Shown one piece after another: positions 26,018 through 33,931 of a DNA stretch of 64,000 nt. The notes under the pieces were generated by a model that did no database searches, was not told the DNA's origin, and saw only the letters and a list, made by a program, of their open reading frames with translations. The translations under genes were made by a program, and so were the position numbers. The stretch lies in contig JAGNWT010000003.1 in the NCBI GenBank assembly GCA_017985935.1, positions 31,244-95,243 on the forward strand, written 5' to 3'. The stretch comes from Anaerolineales bacterium. Lineage in GTDB: Bacteria; Chloroflexota; Anaerolineae; Anaerolineales; Villigracilaceae. The first letter of the stretch is position 1, and each line of letters opens with the position of its first letter.

Positions 26018-26695
26018 TTATTTCGCGCTTCGCATCCCGAACGCCAGTCCCGCCCCACCGCCCAGAGCAAGGACCGCCGCCCAAAGAAAGGCATCCTGCC
26101 AGAATCGGATGGGAAAGAGGCGTATCAGCGTGTCGGAATAATAGAAGAGCCAGGAATCCCCTTCGAAGAACACTTGATGGAAGAAAGTAAAGAACTGCCA
26201 GAAGACATCGGGATTGAGCGCGATCCCCACGCCGGCTACCAACCCAAGGGCAACTGCAAGCCCGATCATCCATACGCCGCCACGCCGCAAACCATCCAGA
26301 TACTCTGCTGTCCATTCTCCGCGTTTGGCAAGAATGGCAAGCCCTGCCAAACCGATCAATGAGACGTACCAGGCCCGGAGCGCTCCCTGAACCACGCCTT
26401 TTACATCCGCCATGTGACTCAGTTCACGATCATTATAGATCGGCGCGCCTCCGTCAAACTTGAGATCGCCAAGGTAGGAGATGTCCGCACTGTTGACAAG
26501 ATACTCCACTGAAGGCTTCGCCCATTGCATGCGATCCTCTTTTGTGAAGCCGTATTCATCCGGCGGGAAGTAGGGCATGTTGTACTCGATGGTGTAAAAC
26601 ATCGGCGTGAGCAGAATCCGCAGGGCGGTGCCGATCAGCGCGATGGGGACAAATAACGAAACGAAATAAGAAAGAATTACGGAGTTTGATTTCAT
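26018..26695 (-). CDS. DUF1461 (TIGR01906) integral membrane protein
   Basis: A 225-residue membrane protein with four to five hydrophobic segments. The signature of the DUF1461 family is clear: a long extracytoplasmic loop with FTKEDRMQWA and ELSHMADVKGV, then FFTFFHQVFFEGDSWLFYYSDTLIRLFP and FWQDAF. In some lactobacilli and streptococci genes of this family are linked to lipoprotein or LPXTG processing, but function here is unknown. It is downstream of the spermidine-synthase-like gene by 48 bases. Confidence 0.85.
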   Translation of the reverse strand: MKSNSVILSYFVSLFVPIALIGTALRILLTPMFYTIEYNMPYFPPDEYGFTKEDRMQWAKPSVEYLVNSADISYLGDLKFDGGAPIYNDRELSHMADVKGVVQGALRAWYVSLIGLAGLAILAKRGEWTAEYLDGLRRGGVWMIGLAVALGLVAGVGIALNPDVFWQFFTFFHQVFFEGDSWLFYYSDTLIRLFPIRFWQDAFLWAAVLALGGGAGLAFGMRSAK

Positions 26696-26743
26696 GATCT
26701 CTCTATAAATGCTCGGAACAAAAATGGGCGCAGCGTGGAGTGT

Positions 26744-28306
26744 CTACTGTAAAAAGTCCAGTCCGCCTTGCAGAACGAAACTTACCACCATGTCATTTAC
26801 GATCCATTCGATGGGGGCAAGATCATCCGTGAAGACCGTGGTGGGAGTGTAGCCTTCTTTGAGGTTGAGGTATGTATTGGACATCGCGGCGATCAATAGC
26901 CGATCCACGCTTTCATCCGCCGCGAGGACCATCAGGTTGTTGGAGAAGTCATCTCGAACGGTAGGTTGCTTGGTGGCGAAGATCATCGTGTTGAGCGTGC
27001 CGGGGATGTCCATGATGTGGATGGATGGGTAAATGGTGGACATGGTCGTGGCAAGACCGTCGATCAGCCGTCGATCGCCGGGGACCGATCCAACATTGAT
27101 GGTCAGCACCCCGTCATCGGTCAGGTGTGATGCGACGATCTGAAAGAATTCCTGCGTGGTCATGTGCGGAGGAATGTACGGAGGGCGGTAGGCATCCACA
27201 GCGATGATGTCATATTTGTACGGGCTGCGCTCCAGATTTAGTCTGCCGTCACCGATGTGGACGTTGAGGTTGGGCAGGTTCAGCCCGAAATATTTTTTAC
27301 CGACTTCAACGATCTGCTCGTCGAGTTCGAAACCGTCAATTGGGATTTCCCCATAGATCGCCGTCGCCTGCCGCGCGGCCGTCCCTGCAGCAAGACCGAT
27401 GATCGCCACACGCTCAATATCCTGCGGTTTGCGGTCGGCATAAAAATACGGACCAACCATGAACTGTTCCCAGGGACCGCCGTAGTTCAATGTGTCGGGA
27501 TGATAAATGGAATGCACGCCCTGCCCGTCATTCAACTTCAGGAGCATGAATCCATTTGACTCGCGCACTTGAATGTAGTTGTAAGCGGATTCGGATTCGT
27601 ACACTTGCCCTTCGCTGCTTTTGAGCGCCTGCCCCGCAGAAAGTATGGCGACGATGGCAAGTACCACGGGCATCCATAAAAGTTTCAGCATTTCTTTTCG
27701 GTCGGCAAATTTCCCGAGACCGGCGAGCGCGACAAACAACAGAAAAGACCCGAAGAGCAAAAATGTTTTTGTGGTGCCAATGGTCGGGATGGTGACCAGC
27801 GTGGGCAGAAAGGTCCCGATGAATGAGCCCAAGGTTGAGATGGAGTAGATCTGCCCCGAGGTCTCGCCTGACTTGGTGGTGTCATCCACCGAGAGGCGGA
27901 TCGCGAAGGGAGAGATCGTCCCGAGCAATGTGATCGGCACACTGAACAAGACCAATACGGCGACAAAAGATCCCGCCATGATCCCGACACTCAGCGCCTC
28001 GAAAGCGGTCGCTGCGGACCTGAGGACGGGTCCGGCGATATAAGGAACCAGCGCGATCGTGAACGCGCCCCAAGCCAGCACGCGATACATTGCGGATGGG
28101 GTTGGATTCTTGTCTGCCCATTTGCCGCCAACGGAATATCCCACCGCAAGGTAGATGAGGATCAGCCCGATGATGCTTGCCCAAACCAGATTGCTTGTTC
28201 CAAAAACATTCCCGATCAACCTTCCCGCTGCAAGCTCTGCGGCGAGGGTGGTCATACCTGAAGCGAATACTGTAAATTTAAGATAACTTTTCATTGACCA
28301 TTCCAT
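26744..28306 (-). CDS. Membrane-bound spermidine synthase-like protein
   Basis: A 520-residue fusion. Residues up to about 210 hold seven or so membrane helices of the MFS-like type often fused to spermidine synthases. The C-terminal part is a Rossmann methyltransferase-like domain with VAIIGLAAGTAARQA, an acidic GFELDEQIVEVG, HIGDGRLNL and DIIAVDAYRPPYIPPHM. The usual GGGDG loop of true spermidine synthases is replaced by GLAAGT, and the DAxD-like site by DAYRPP, so polyamine synthesis is not certain. The start is 28306 or the ATG at 28294; neither has a good ribosome site. Confidence 0.8.
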   Translation of the reverse strand: MEWSMKSYLKFTVFASGMTTLAAELAAGRLIGNVFGTSNLVWASIIGLILIYLAVGYSVGGKWADKNPTPSAMYRVLAWGAFTIALVPYIAGPVLRSAATAFEALSVGIMAGSFVAVLVLFSVPITLLGTISPFAIRLSVDDTTKSGETSGQIYSISTLGSFIGTFLPTLVTIPTIGTTKTFLLFGSFLLFVALAGLGKFADRKEMLKLLWMPVVLAIVAILSAGQALKSSEGQVYESESAYNYIQVRESNGFMLLKLNDGQGVHSIYHPDTLNYGGPWEQFMVGPYFYADRKPQDIERVAIIGLAAGTAARQATAIYGEIPIDGFELDEQIVEVGKKYFGLNLPNLNVHIGDGRLNLERSPYKYDIIAVDAYRPPYIPPHMTTQEFFQIVASHLTDDGVLTINVGSVPGDRRLIDGLATTMSTIYPSIHIMDIPGTLNTMIFATKQPTVRDDFSNNLMVLAADESVDRLLIAAMSNTYLNLKEGYTPTTVFTDDLAPIEWIVNDMVVSFVLQGGLDFLQ

Positions 28307-28323
28307 AAAATAAGATGGGGCGG

Positions 28324-28329
28324 ATTATA
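28324..28329 (-). promoter_or_regulatory. -10 box of the spermidine synthase-like gene
   Basis: Minus-strand TGTATAAT element 17 bases before the start codon at 28306; the leader would be about 10 bases and has no ribosome site. Confidence 0.45.
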
Positions 28330-28379
28330 CACGGTGGGAAGGAACGCCTTTGAAGGCAGCGGACTAAAAATGGATACAC

Positions 28380-29066
28380 TCACAAATCACTTTCGCGGGT
28401 GCTTGCCAGCCAGTCACAGACCGCGATCACATTTTCGCGAAAAGACCCCTCGGGTGCAAATTTTTTGTCAAATAACGCGCTGCCGATGGTAAAGCCCCAG
28501 GCTCCAGCTTTCCAGACCTCCGCCATGCGATGAGTGGAGTCAATGGAGCCGGCAGATACGATTGGCACTTTTGTGGCTTTCACCACTTCGGTCAGCAAGC
28601 GAGGCGCGTCACCGATGAAGCGGTAGGCAAGCAGATCCAAGCCGGGTACTCCCTGGCTTTCTAAAAATCTGGCGTGCTCCACGACCTCTTCAATGGTTCC
28701 GTCCATAATGCTGGGATGACCGAAAATATGCCCGGGGAATGGGTAGTATTTGATTTGCTGATCCTTGAGGAAATCCATTATGGAATCAAAGAAGACTGTA
28801 CCCATCAACACATCGAATCCCGCTTCCACTGCGATCCTTGCGCCGCGCAGACCTTCTTCCTCTGTGAGGCTGACGACTTCAAGGTAGGTGGTTTTTCCCG
28901 CTTCCTTCATCTCGCGTACCAGCTCTTTCATTTCTTCGGGAGGCAGCCCTACATCCTTGAATCCCCAATGGTTAACCGGCGTGTCTTTGCATTCGCGAAA
29001 GATCTGTAAAGCATCCACGACGGTTGTGTCGTTGTAGGTCAGCATGAGGATGAATTCCGGTTTCAT
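28380..29066 (-). CDS. TIM-barrel protein of unknown substrate
   Basis: A 228-residue cytoplasmic protein from MKPEFILMLTYND, with AGGAG nine bases before the ATG. The strand motifs HWGFKDVGLP, TYLEVVSL, GFDVLMGTVF, KYYPFPGHIFGHPS, DLLAYRF, VPIVSAGSID and AWGFTIGSALFD are spaced as eight strands of a beta/alpha barrel. The phosphate-binding look of VSAGSID and FTIGSAL suggests a phosphorylated ligand. Homologues I recall are annotated loosely as hydroxythreonine-phosphate-dehydrogenase-like or hypothetical. It is divergent from the HAD phosphatase gene at 29144. Confidence 0.6.
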   Translation of the reverse strand: MKPEFILMLTYNDTTVVDALQIFRECKDTPVNHWGFKDVGLPPEEMKELVREMKEAGKTTYLEVVSLTEEEGLRGARIAVEAGFDVLMGTVFFDSIMDFLKDQQIKYYPFPGHIFGHPSIMDGTIEEVVEHARFLESQGVPGLDLLAYRFIGDAPRLLTEVVKATKVPIVSAGSIDSTHRMAEVWKAGAWGFTIGSALFDKKFAPEGSFRENVIAVCDWLASTRESDL

Positions 29067-29143
29067 GGTCTTTGTCTCCTGCGGGACGGAATGATACACC
29101 CAAAGAGCGTGATACACTCGATGGCTGAAAAAATGAACGGATT

Positions 29144-29953
29144 ATGCCTATGATAAACGAACCTCTTCTGAACGTGAAATGTTTTTTGCTCGATATGGAC
29201 GGGACCTTTAATCTCGGTGAAGAATTGATCGAAGGGTCTCTGTATTTTATTGAAACCCTGAAAGAGCTGGGACTGGAATTTTTGTTCCTGACCAATAATT
29301 CATCCAAGCATCGCCGGCTGTACGCGGAGAAGATCGCCCGCCTCGGGCTGACCATTCCCGAAGAGCAGGTCTTTACCAGCGGCGAAGCGACCGCTCTCCA
29401 CCTGCGGCGAGAATATCCCTCTGCGAAAGTTTATGTGGTTGGCACACCATCTCTGGAAGAAGAATTTCACCAGCACGGATTTGAACTGGACGAGAATGAT
29501 CCGCGGCTGGTTGTGCTCGGATTTGATACCACGCTGACCTATCAGAAACTTTGGAAGTTATGTGATTTCGTCCGCGCGGGGCTTCCTTATGTTGCCACGC
29601 ATCCCGACTTCAATTGCCCGACCGAAACCGGTTATATGCCCGATATCGGCGCGATGATCGCTTTTGTACATGCCGCCACGGGACGTGAGCCAGACCTGGT
29701 GGTTGGAAAGCCCAACCGCATGATCGTGGATGCGGTCGCTGAAAAATACGGTTATTCGATCTCAGAGATGGCAATGGTCGGCGATAGGTTGTACACCGAT
29801 ATTGCACTTGGAAAAACATCAGGCATCACCACTTGTCTTGTATTGAGCGGGGAGACCCGTGAAGATGAGGTCGCTCATTCTCCGTTTCAACCCACCTATA
29901 CCTTCAATAATCTCGGTAGCATCGCAGCTTGGCTGCGATCACACAAAGGCTAA
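29144..29953 (+). CDS. HAD-IIA phosphatase (NagD/AraL-like)
   Basis: A 269-residue HAD-family hydrolase. The nucleophile motif is CFLLDMDGTFNLG, motif II is FLFLTNNSS, the cap has the IIA layout with THPDFNCPTETGYMPDIGA, and the last motifs are VGKPNRMIVD and AMVGDRLYTDIALG. Members dephosphorylate sugar phosphates, glycolate phosphate or glycerol phosphates. The dehydrogenase gene starts four bases after its stop, the same pair as araL-araM of Bacillus subtilis, so a glycerol- or sugar-phosphate substrate is plausible. The start is 29144 or the in-frame ATG at 29150. Confidence 0.92.
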   Translation: MPMINEPLLNVKCFLLDMDGTFNLGEELIEGSLYFIETLKELGLEFLFLTNNSSKHRRLYAEKIARLGLTIPEEQVFTSGEATALHLRREYPSAKVYVVGTPSLEEEFHQHGFELDENDPRLVVLGFDTTLTYQKLWKLCDFVRAGLPYVATHPDFNCPTETGYMPDIGAMIAFVHAATGREPDLVVGKPNRMIVDAVAEKYGYSISEMAMVGDRLYTDIALGKTSGITTCLVLSGETREDEVAHSPFQPTYTFNNLGSIAAWLRSHKG

Positions 29954-29957
29954 CCCA

Positions 29958-31391
29958 ATGAGCAGACTACCCTACGATCCTGCGGATGGAGAGAAATTTT
30001 GGCTGGCGATCCGTGAACTTCCCGGCTTTCCAAAACATGAGACTATGCCGATCAAACACATGCTCTTTGAGTCTGACGCATTGTTCAAGTTGACCGAGGT
30101 GCTCGAGTCTATTGGCGCGCGGCAGGATCAGCCTCTGATCGTGGTCATGGATGAAACCCCGATGCGGCGCGCGGGGCAAGACCTCAAGACTCAGATCCGG
30201 GCTGTGCTGCGGAGAGATGGCTGGCAGGTGCGAGATTGCATTTTACTGCCCGACGCAAGCGGGCAAGTCCACACGGACATGCCGCACATTCTTGAAGTGC
30301 AAAGGAATCTCAGTGCGGGCTGTGCCGTCCTCTCTGTGGGGTCAGGCGTGGTGACCGATATTGCCAAACACGGCTGTTATCTTTTTCAGCAGGAGACGGG
30401 CGAGCAGCTTCCTTTTGTGGTGTATCAAACCGCGAACAGTGTCAGCGCCTTCACATCGAACATGTCGCCGACCTTTGTGGATGGGGTGAAGCGTACGCTT
30501 GATTCGCGCTACCCCGATGCGCTGATCTGCGACCTTGAAACTTTGCGAGACGCTCCAACGGAAATGACCGTGGGCGGCGTGGGCGATATGCTGGCGGTCT
30601 TTGTCAGCTTCCCTGATTGGCTGCTCGCGCATCGCCTTGGCATGGATGATACGTATTCGGAGCTTGCAAAGAATTTGGTTGGTCCGCTGCGTGAGCTTTT
30701 GCTTGAGCACGCCAAAGGCATCCGCACTGGTGAATTGGAAAGCGTTGCGATGCTGGCGAAGATCATCGCGCTTGGCGGGCTTGCGATGTCCCTTTCTCAT
30801 GCCACTACACCGATGTCTGGTTTTGAGCATGTCATGTCGCATGTCCTTGATCTGCAGGCGGAAATGGAACACGCTCCGCTTGCCGTGCATGGATCGCAGG
30901 TGGCACTGGCAACACTGGCAGGCGCGGAAATGTACCGCCGCTTCCTTTCTGACTTTGAGCCGGGTGCGCTCACGATCAGCAACTGCTACCCTTCAGCAGA
31001 GTCGATGAAGACCTTGATCGAGAAAAATTTCCTGGTGGTTGACCCCACAGGTAAGGCAGGTGCGGAGTGCTGGGCAGACTACAGCCAGAAATTGGAGAAA
31101 TGGCACGCGCACCGCGCTGACTTTGAGTCTGTGCTGAGGAATTGGGATGTGGTCCGCGCTGAACTCGAAGCAGAGACCTGCTCGCCCGAGGAAATTAGGG
31201 AGATCCTGTTGTCGGTGGGCGCTCCTGCCCGTTGGTCATTGCTCCAGCCGCCCGTCGAAGAGACCGGCGCCAGGTTCGCTTTCATGAATGCGTCTTTGAT
31301 GCGCAAACGACTGACGCTGGGCGACCTGCTCATCTTCTTTCAATGGGATCGTGAAAGCATTTGGAAGAAGATCTGGTTTGATTGCGCGTAA
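29958..31391 (+). CDS. AraM/EgsA-like glycerol-1-phosphate dehydrogenase
   Basis: A 477-residue iron/nickel-dependent polyol dehydrogenase. The nucleotide loop is SVGSGVVTDIAKH; the barrel carries VYQTANSVSAFTS, the Asp ligand in GGVGDMLAVF, and two His ligands in SGFEHVMSH and LAVHGSQVA, matching the three metal ligands of AraM. In AraM and EgsA the SV-D-GFTS motif has an Asp where this protein has Ser, and it is longer than AraM (394 residues) at the C terminus. It should interconvert dihydroxyacetone phosphate and sn-glycerol 1-phosphate, but the changed motif leaves the substrate open. ATG 29958 is four bases after the HAD stop. Confidence 0.75.
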   Translation: MSRLPYDPADGEKFWLAIRELPGFPKHETMPIKHMLFESDALFKLTEVLESIGARQDQPLIVVMDETPMRRAGQDLKTQIRAVLRRDGWQVRDCILLPDASGQVHTDMPHILEVQRNLSAGCAVLSVGSGVVTDIAKHGCYLFQQETGEQLPFVVYQTANSVSAFTSNMSPTFVDGVKRTLDSRYPDALICDLETLRDAPTEMTVGGVGDMLAVFVSFPDWLLAHRLGMDDTYSELAKNLVGPLRELLLEHAKGIRTGELESVAMLAKIIALGGLAMSLSHATTPMSGFEHVMSHVLDLQAEMEHAPLAVHGSQVALATLAGAEMYRRFLSDFEPGALTISNCYPSAESMKTLIEKNFLVVDPTGKAGAECWADYSQKLEKWHAHRADFESVLRNWDVVRAELEAETCSPEEIREILLSVGAPARWSLLQPPVEETGARFAFMNASLMRKRLTLGDLLIFFQWDRESIWKKIWFDCA

Positions 31392-31424
31392 AAAAAGCCT
31401 CGTCAGTAATGACGAGGCTTTTTT
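31391..31424. terminator. Bidirectional intrinsic terminator
   Basis: A 15-bp stem (31391-31405 with 31410-31424), tetraloop GTAA, A and T runs on the two ends, between the convergent dehydrogenase and nirK genes. Confidence 0.92.
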
Positions 31425-31433
31425 ATTTGTGGA

Positions 31434-32843
31434 TCAGTGTCCGCCGCCGGGCATGGGGGTGCCGTTGAATATCTCTGGTGCGGCAGGACCTTCCACCACG
31501 AGATAACCAGCCAACCCTCTTTGCAACCTGGAAAGGGCGTGGTCAACAAGAATATAACGACCCGGGACTTGTAGTTGGAACTCTACCACTGTCGCACCTC
31601 CCGGCGGGACCAGCGTTGTTTGCACATCGGTCAACGGGGCAGATGTCAGTGAGGCTTGGTCGTACACCTTGTCAAAGATCTCGCCGATCACATGGAAGGA
31701 TGATGTGAGGTTGGGCCCGCCGACGCCGAAGAAAATTCTCACGGTCTCGCCGACATTTGCAGTGAGTGGTTTCTGGTCTGTGAGCGCGCCTACTGCTCCA
31801 TTGAAGACAATGTATTCGGGGTCTTCGTTGAGAAGTTTGGTGGTGTCTGTAGTTTGTTTGCCTGTGTCACCAAATGCACCGGTGGTGTAAATATCGCCTT
31901 GCATGACGTAGAACTCACGGTCAACCGGGGAGAGCCCGCCTTCCGGCTCGACCAGGATGAGTCCATACATGCCGTTGGAGATATGCTGGGCGACCATGGG
32001 TGTTGCGCAGTGGTAGACGAAGAGACCGGGGTTGATGGCTTGGGCGGTGAACATGCTTTCTTTTCCGGGTTCGGTTTGGGTCATGACCGCGCCGCCGCCG
32101 GGACCTGTAACCGCGTGGAAGTCCACGGAATGGTTCATGGTACTGGTGGTGCTGTTCTTCATGTGGACTTCAATTGTGTCGCCCACTCGCACGCGAATGA
32201 AAGGTCCGGGTACTGCGCCGTTGAATGTCCAATACGTGAAGGTTGTACCGTCTGCGAGTTGTCCTTCCACTTCGATGGCTTCAAGATCAACTCGGACAGT
32301 CTGCGGTTCGCGAACCTCGAGCGGAGCAGGCAGGTCCGCAGGATCCCGCACGATGTCAACGCCTGTGGTGGGCGCTTGAGTATTGGCCGCGGCAACAGAT
32401 CCGCCGTATGCACTTTCGGGGAGTCCATGCAGATAATTTGTGATCGCATTGATCTCATCTGAGGTCAGGATATCCTTGAGAGCGGCGGGCATTACGTTCG
32501 GCGCGCATGCTCCGGTGGGGCATTTCGGCGCGATAAAGACATTGGGATCCACGATCGATTCGCGAATGTAATCTTTGGCATCAGCGGCTTTTCCGGTAAA
32601 GTCTGCGCTCTTGATATGGTCCTCTGCCGTCAGGTTCACATTGGCTAGGCTGGGTGCGATAACGCCAGAAGCATTCGGCACACCAGGGATCGCGTGGCAT
32701 GTTCCGCACGCGCCTTTTTCAAACGCGGCGAGGGTTTCGGCTTCGGTGTAGGTTTTGTCATCGGCAGTCTTTGCACTTCCGCAGGCAGCGATGAATACAG
32801 CGATTAGAATGGTCATGGGCAGGAATTTTGCGAACAATTTCAT
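31434..32843 (-). CDS. nirK: Copper nitrite reductase fused to N-terminal cytochrome c (lipoprotein)
   Basis: A 469-residue enzyme reducing nitrite to nitric oxide. Lipobox FIAAC anchors Cys21. A cytochrome c domain follows with CGTCH (Cys46, Cys49, His50) and a likely axial Met118 in NVMPAAL. Two cupredoxin domains hold the type 1 copper ligands His238, Cys279, His287, Met292 and the type 2 ligands His243, His278, His384; the catalytic Asp is Asp241. Spacing matches known NirK. Electrons can pass from the fused haem to type 1 copper. It is preceded by a DUF1858 gene and a CRP/FNR-type regulator. AAGGAG precedes the ATG. Confidence 0.95.
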   Translation of the reverse strand: MKLFAKFLPMTILIAVFIAACGSAKTADDKTYTEAETLAAFEKGACGTCHAIPGVPNASGVIAPSLANVNLTAEDHIKSADFTGKAADAKDYIRESIVDPNVFIAPKCPTGACAPNVMPAALKDILTSDEINAITNYLHGLPESAYGGSVAAANTQAPTTGVDIVRDPADLPAPLEVREPQTVRVDLEAIEVEGQLADGTTFTYWTFNGAVPGPFIRVRVGDTIEVHMKNSTTSTMNHSVDFHAVTGPGGGAVMTQTEPGKESMFTAQAINPGLFVYHCATPMVAQHISNGMYGLILVEPEGGLSPVDREFYVMQGDIYTTGAFGDTGKQTTDTTKLLNEDPEYIVFNGAVGALTDQKPLTANVGETVRIFFGVGGPNLTSSFHVIGEIFDKVYDQASLTSAPLTDVQTTLVPPGGATVVEFQLQVPGRYILVDHALSRLQRGLAGYLVVEGPAAPEIFNGTPMPGGGH

Positions 32844-32856
32844 GGCAGGCTCCTTA

Positions 32857-33072
32857 TTAATGGTTTTGAATCTCCAGCGCAGACAGGTCTTTCAGAAAAT
32901 CCTTTTCATCAAACTGATATGCTTCGATCACATTTTTCAGTTTGCAAAAACGTACAAAGCCGCAGCCGACACAAGCCGTGTGCTTGTTCAAAAAGAAACG
33001 GGCAGCCAGAGGCGTGGACTTTAGAATATCGTCCACGCAGGTTTCCAAAAGTTTTAAACTGTCGATCATCAT
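32857..33072 (-). CDS. DUF1858-like small protein
   Basis: A 71-residue protein beginning MMIDSLKLLETCVDDILKS, with a Cys cluster in HTACVGCGFVRFC and a C-terminal KNVIEAYQFDEKDFLKDL. This matches the DUF1858 fold (the N-terminal domain of ScdA/YtfE-type iron-cluster repair proteins and of hybrid-cluster-associated proteins), with the normal C-x-x-C plus an extra Cys. Members are thought to bind metal or nitrosyl iron or act as redox switches. It lies 13 bases upstream of nirK and 58 bases downstream of the regulator, so a role in nitrosative stress or in NirK maturation is a fair guess. Confidence 0.75.
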   Translation of the reverse strand: MMIDSLKLLETCVDDILKSTPLAARFFLNKHTACVGCGFVRFCKLKNVIEAYQFDEKDFLKDLSALEIQNH

Positions 33073-33078
33073 GAGCCT

Positions 33079-33084
33079 AGAATA
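33079..33084 (-). promoter_or_regulatory. -10 box of the DUF1858-nirK operon
   Basis: Minus-strand TATTCT, six bases before the ATG at 33072. Transcription would start at about the A of the ATG, giving a leaderless message. Confidence 0.55.
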
Positions 33085-33105
33085 TCTTCATTCCCCCGTG
33101 TTGTC

Positions 33106-33121
33106 TTTGCGCTGGCGCAAA
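33106..33121. promoter_or_regulatory. FNR-like operator upstream of DUF1858-nirK
   Basis: TTTGCGC-TG-GCGCAAA, a perfect 7-base inverted repeat with a 2-base centre, reading TTGCG-N4-CGCAA in CRP/FNR layout. Its centre (33113.5) is 41.5 bases from the predicted start at 33072, the class II activator position. The regulator gene just upstream (33131-33826) is the obvious candidate to bind it. Confidence 0.7.
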
Positions 33122-33130
33122 TAAGGCGTG

Positions 33131-33826
33131 CTAGTCTATTCCGTCTGCCAGCCTTACCAGATCGTGCGGTTTCAAAATGCGGATCTTTTCCCTGCCAGTT
33201 TTGAGAATGCCCTGCCGCTCCCACTCGCTGAACAGGCGGCTGACCGTATAAAGGGTGGTCCCTGTCATTTCCGCCACATCCTGCCGGGAGAAGGAGAGAT
33301 CGATCCCCGAATCATTTTCCGCCCTGAAGCCTGATTGCCCCGCCAGGCGGATCAGCGCGTTGGCCACTCTTTGCTCGACCCGTTCCGTGGCCAGTTCCCG
33401 GTAGCGCTCCTGCATTTCCTGAATGTAGGATGTCATCAAGTTCATCAGGTCGAAAGAGAGATACGGGCGGGTCTTGATCATTTCATGCAGGAGTTCGCTT
33501 TTGATGGCCAGGGCGGAACTGTCTTCCAAAGCCTGCGCCGATGCAGGGTAGGCGGCTTGCGAACGGACAATTCCCAGCGCGCCAAACATTTGAAATGGGT
33601 AGATCGTCCGCAGGTTGACCTGTTGCCCATTTGGGTTTGATTGAAGGAGTTTGATCTGCCCGCTGAGCAGAACATAAAGATACGCGGCTTCGTCACCCTG
33701 CATGAAGAAAAAACTTCCATCCTCAACTGACCGCTCGACGCTGTTCGAAAGGATGAGGTGCAGATCATCGTCTGTGGCGTTCTTAAAAACGACCACCCGC
33801 TTCAAATCTTGTATGGTGAGTTTCAT
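33131..33826 (-). CDS. CRP/FNR-family transcription regulator (DNR-like)
   Basis: A 231-residue regulator. Residues 10-115 form a cyclic-nucleotide-binding-like beta barrel (FFMQGDEAAYLYVLLSGQIKLL), residues 125-160 the dimer helix, and 165-225 a winged helix. The HTH is SFSRQDVAEMTGTTLYTVSR, with recognition helix at about 190-203. No cysteines are seen, so it is not an FNR iron-sulfur sensor; the layout fits DNR/NnrR-type nitric oxide sensors that bind haem, though that is inference. It sits upstream of nirK on the same strand. Its own start has TACAAT seven bases before the ATG, suggesting a leaderless transcript. Confidence 0.92.
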   Translation of the reverse strand: MKLTIQDLKRVVVFKNATDDDLHLILSNSVERSVEDGSFFFMQGDEAAYLYVLLSGQIKLLQSNPNGQQVNLRTIYPFQMFGALGIVRSQAAYPASAQALEDSSALAIKSELLHEMIKTRPYLSFDLMNLMTSYIQEMQERYRELATERVEQRVANALIRLAGQSGFRAENDSGIDLSFSRQDVAEMTGTTLYTVSRLFSEWERQGILKTGREKIRILKPHDLVRLADGID

Positions 33827-33833
33827 GCAAGCT

Positions 33834-33839
33834 ATTGTA
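33834..33839 (-). promoter_or_regulatory. -10 box of the CRP/FNR-type regulator
   Basis: Minus-strand TACAAT, seven bases before the ATG at 33826; no ribosome site between. Confidence 0.5.
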
Positions 33840-33874
33840 CACCGATGTCTTAAAGGGACATGCTTTTTGGGGGA

Positions 33875-33902
33875 TTAACAGTTCAAGGGTGTGGCCTATA
33901 AT
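33875..33902 (+). promoter_or_regulatory. Promoter of the small lipoprotein gene
   Basis: TTAACA (33875-33880), 16 bases, TATAAT (33897-33902). The start would be near 33909, with GAAGGAGA before the ATG at 33932. Confidence 0.72.
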
Positions 33903-33931
33903 TGGGTTATCTAATTTTGAAGGAGAAACGT

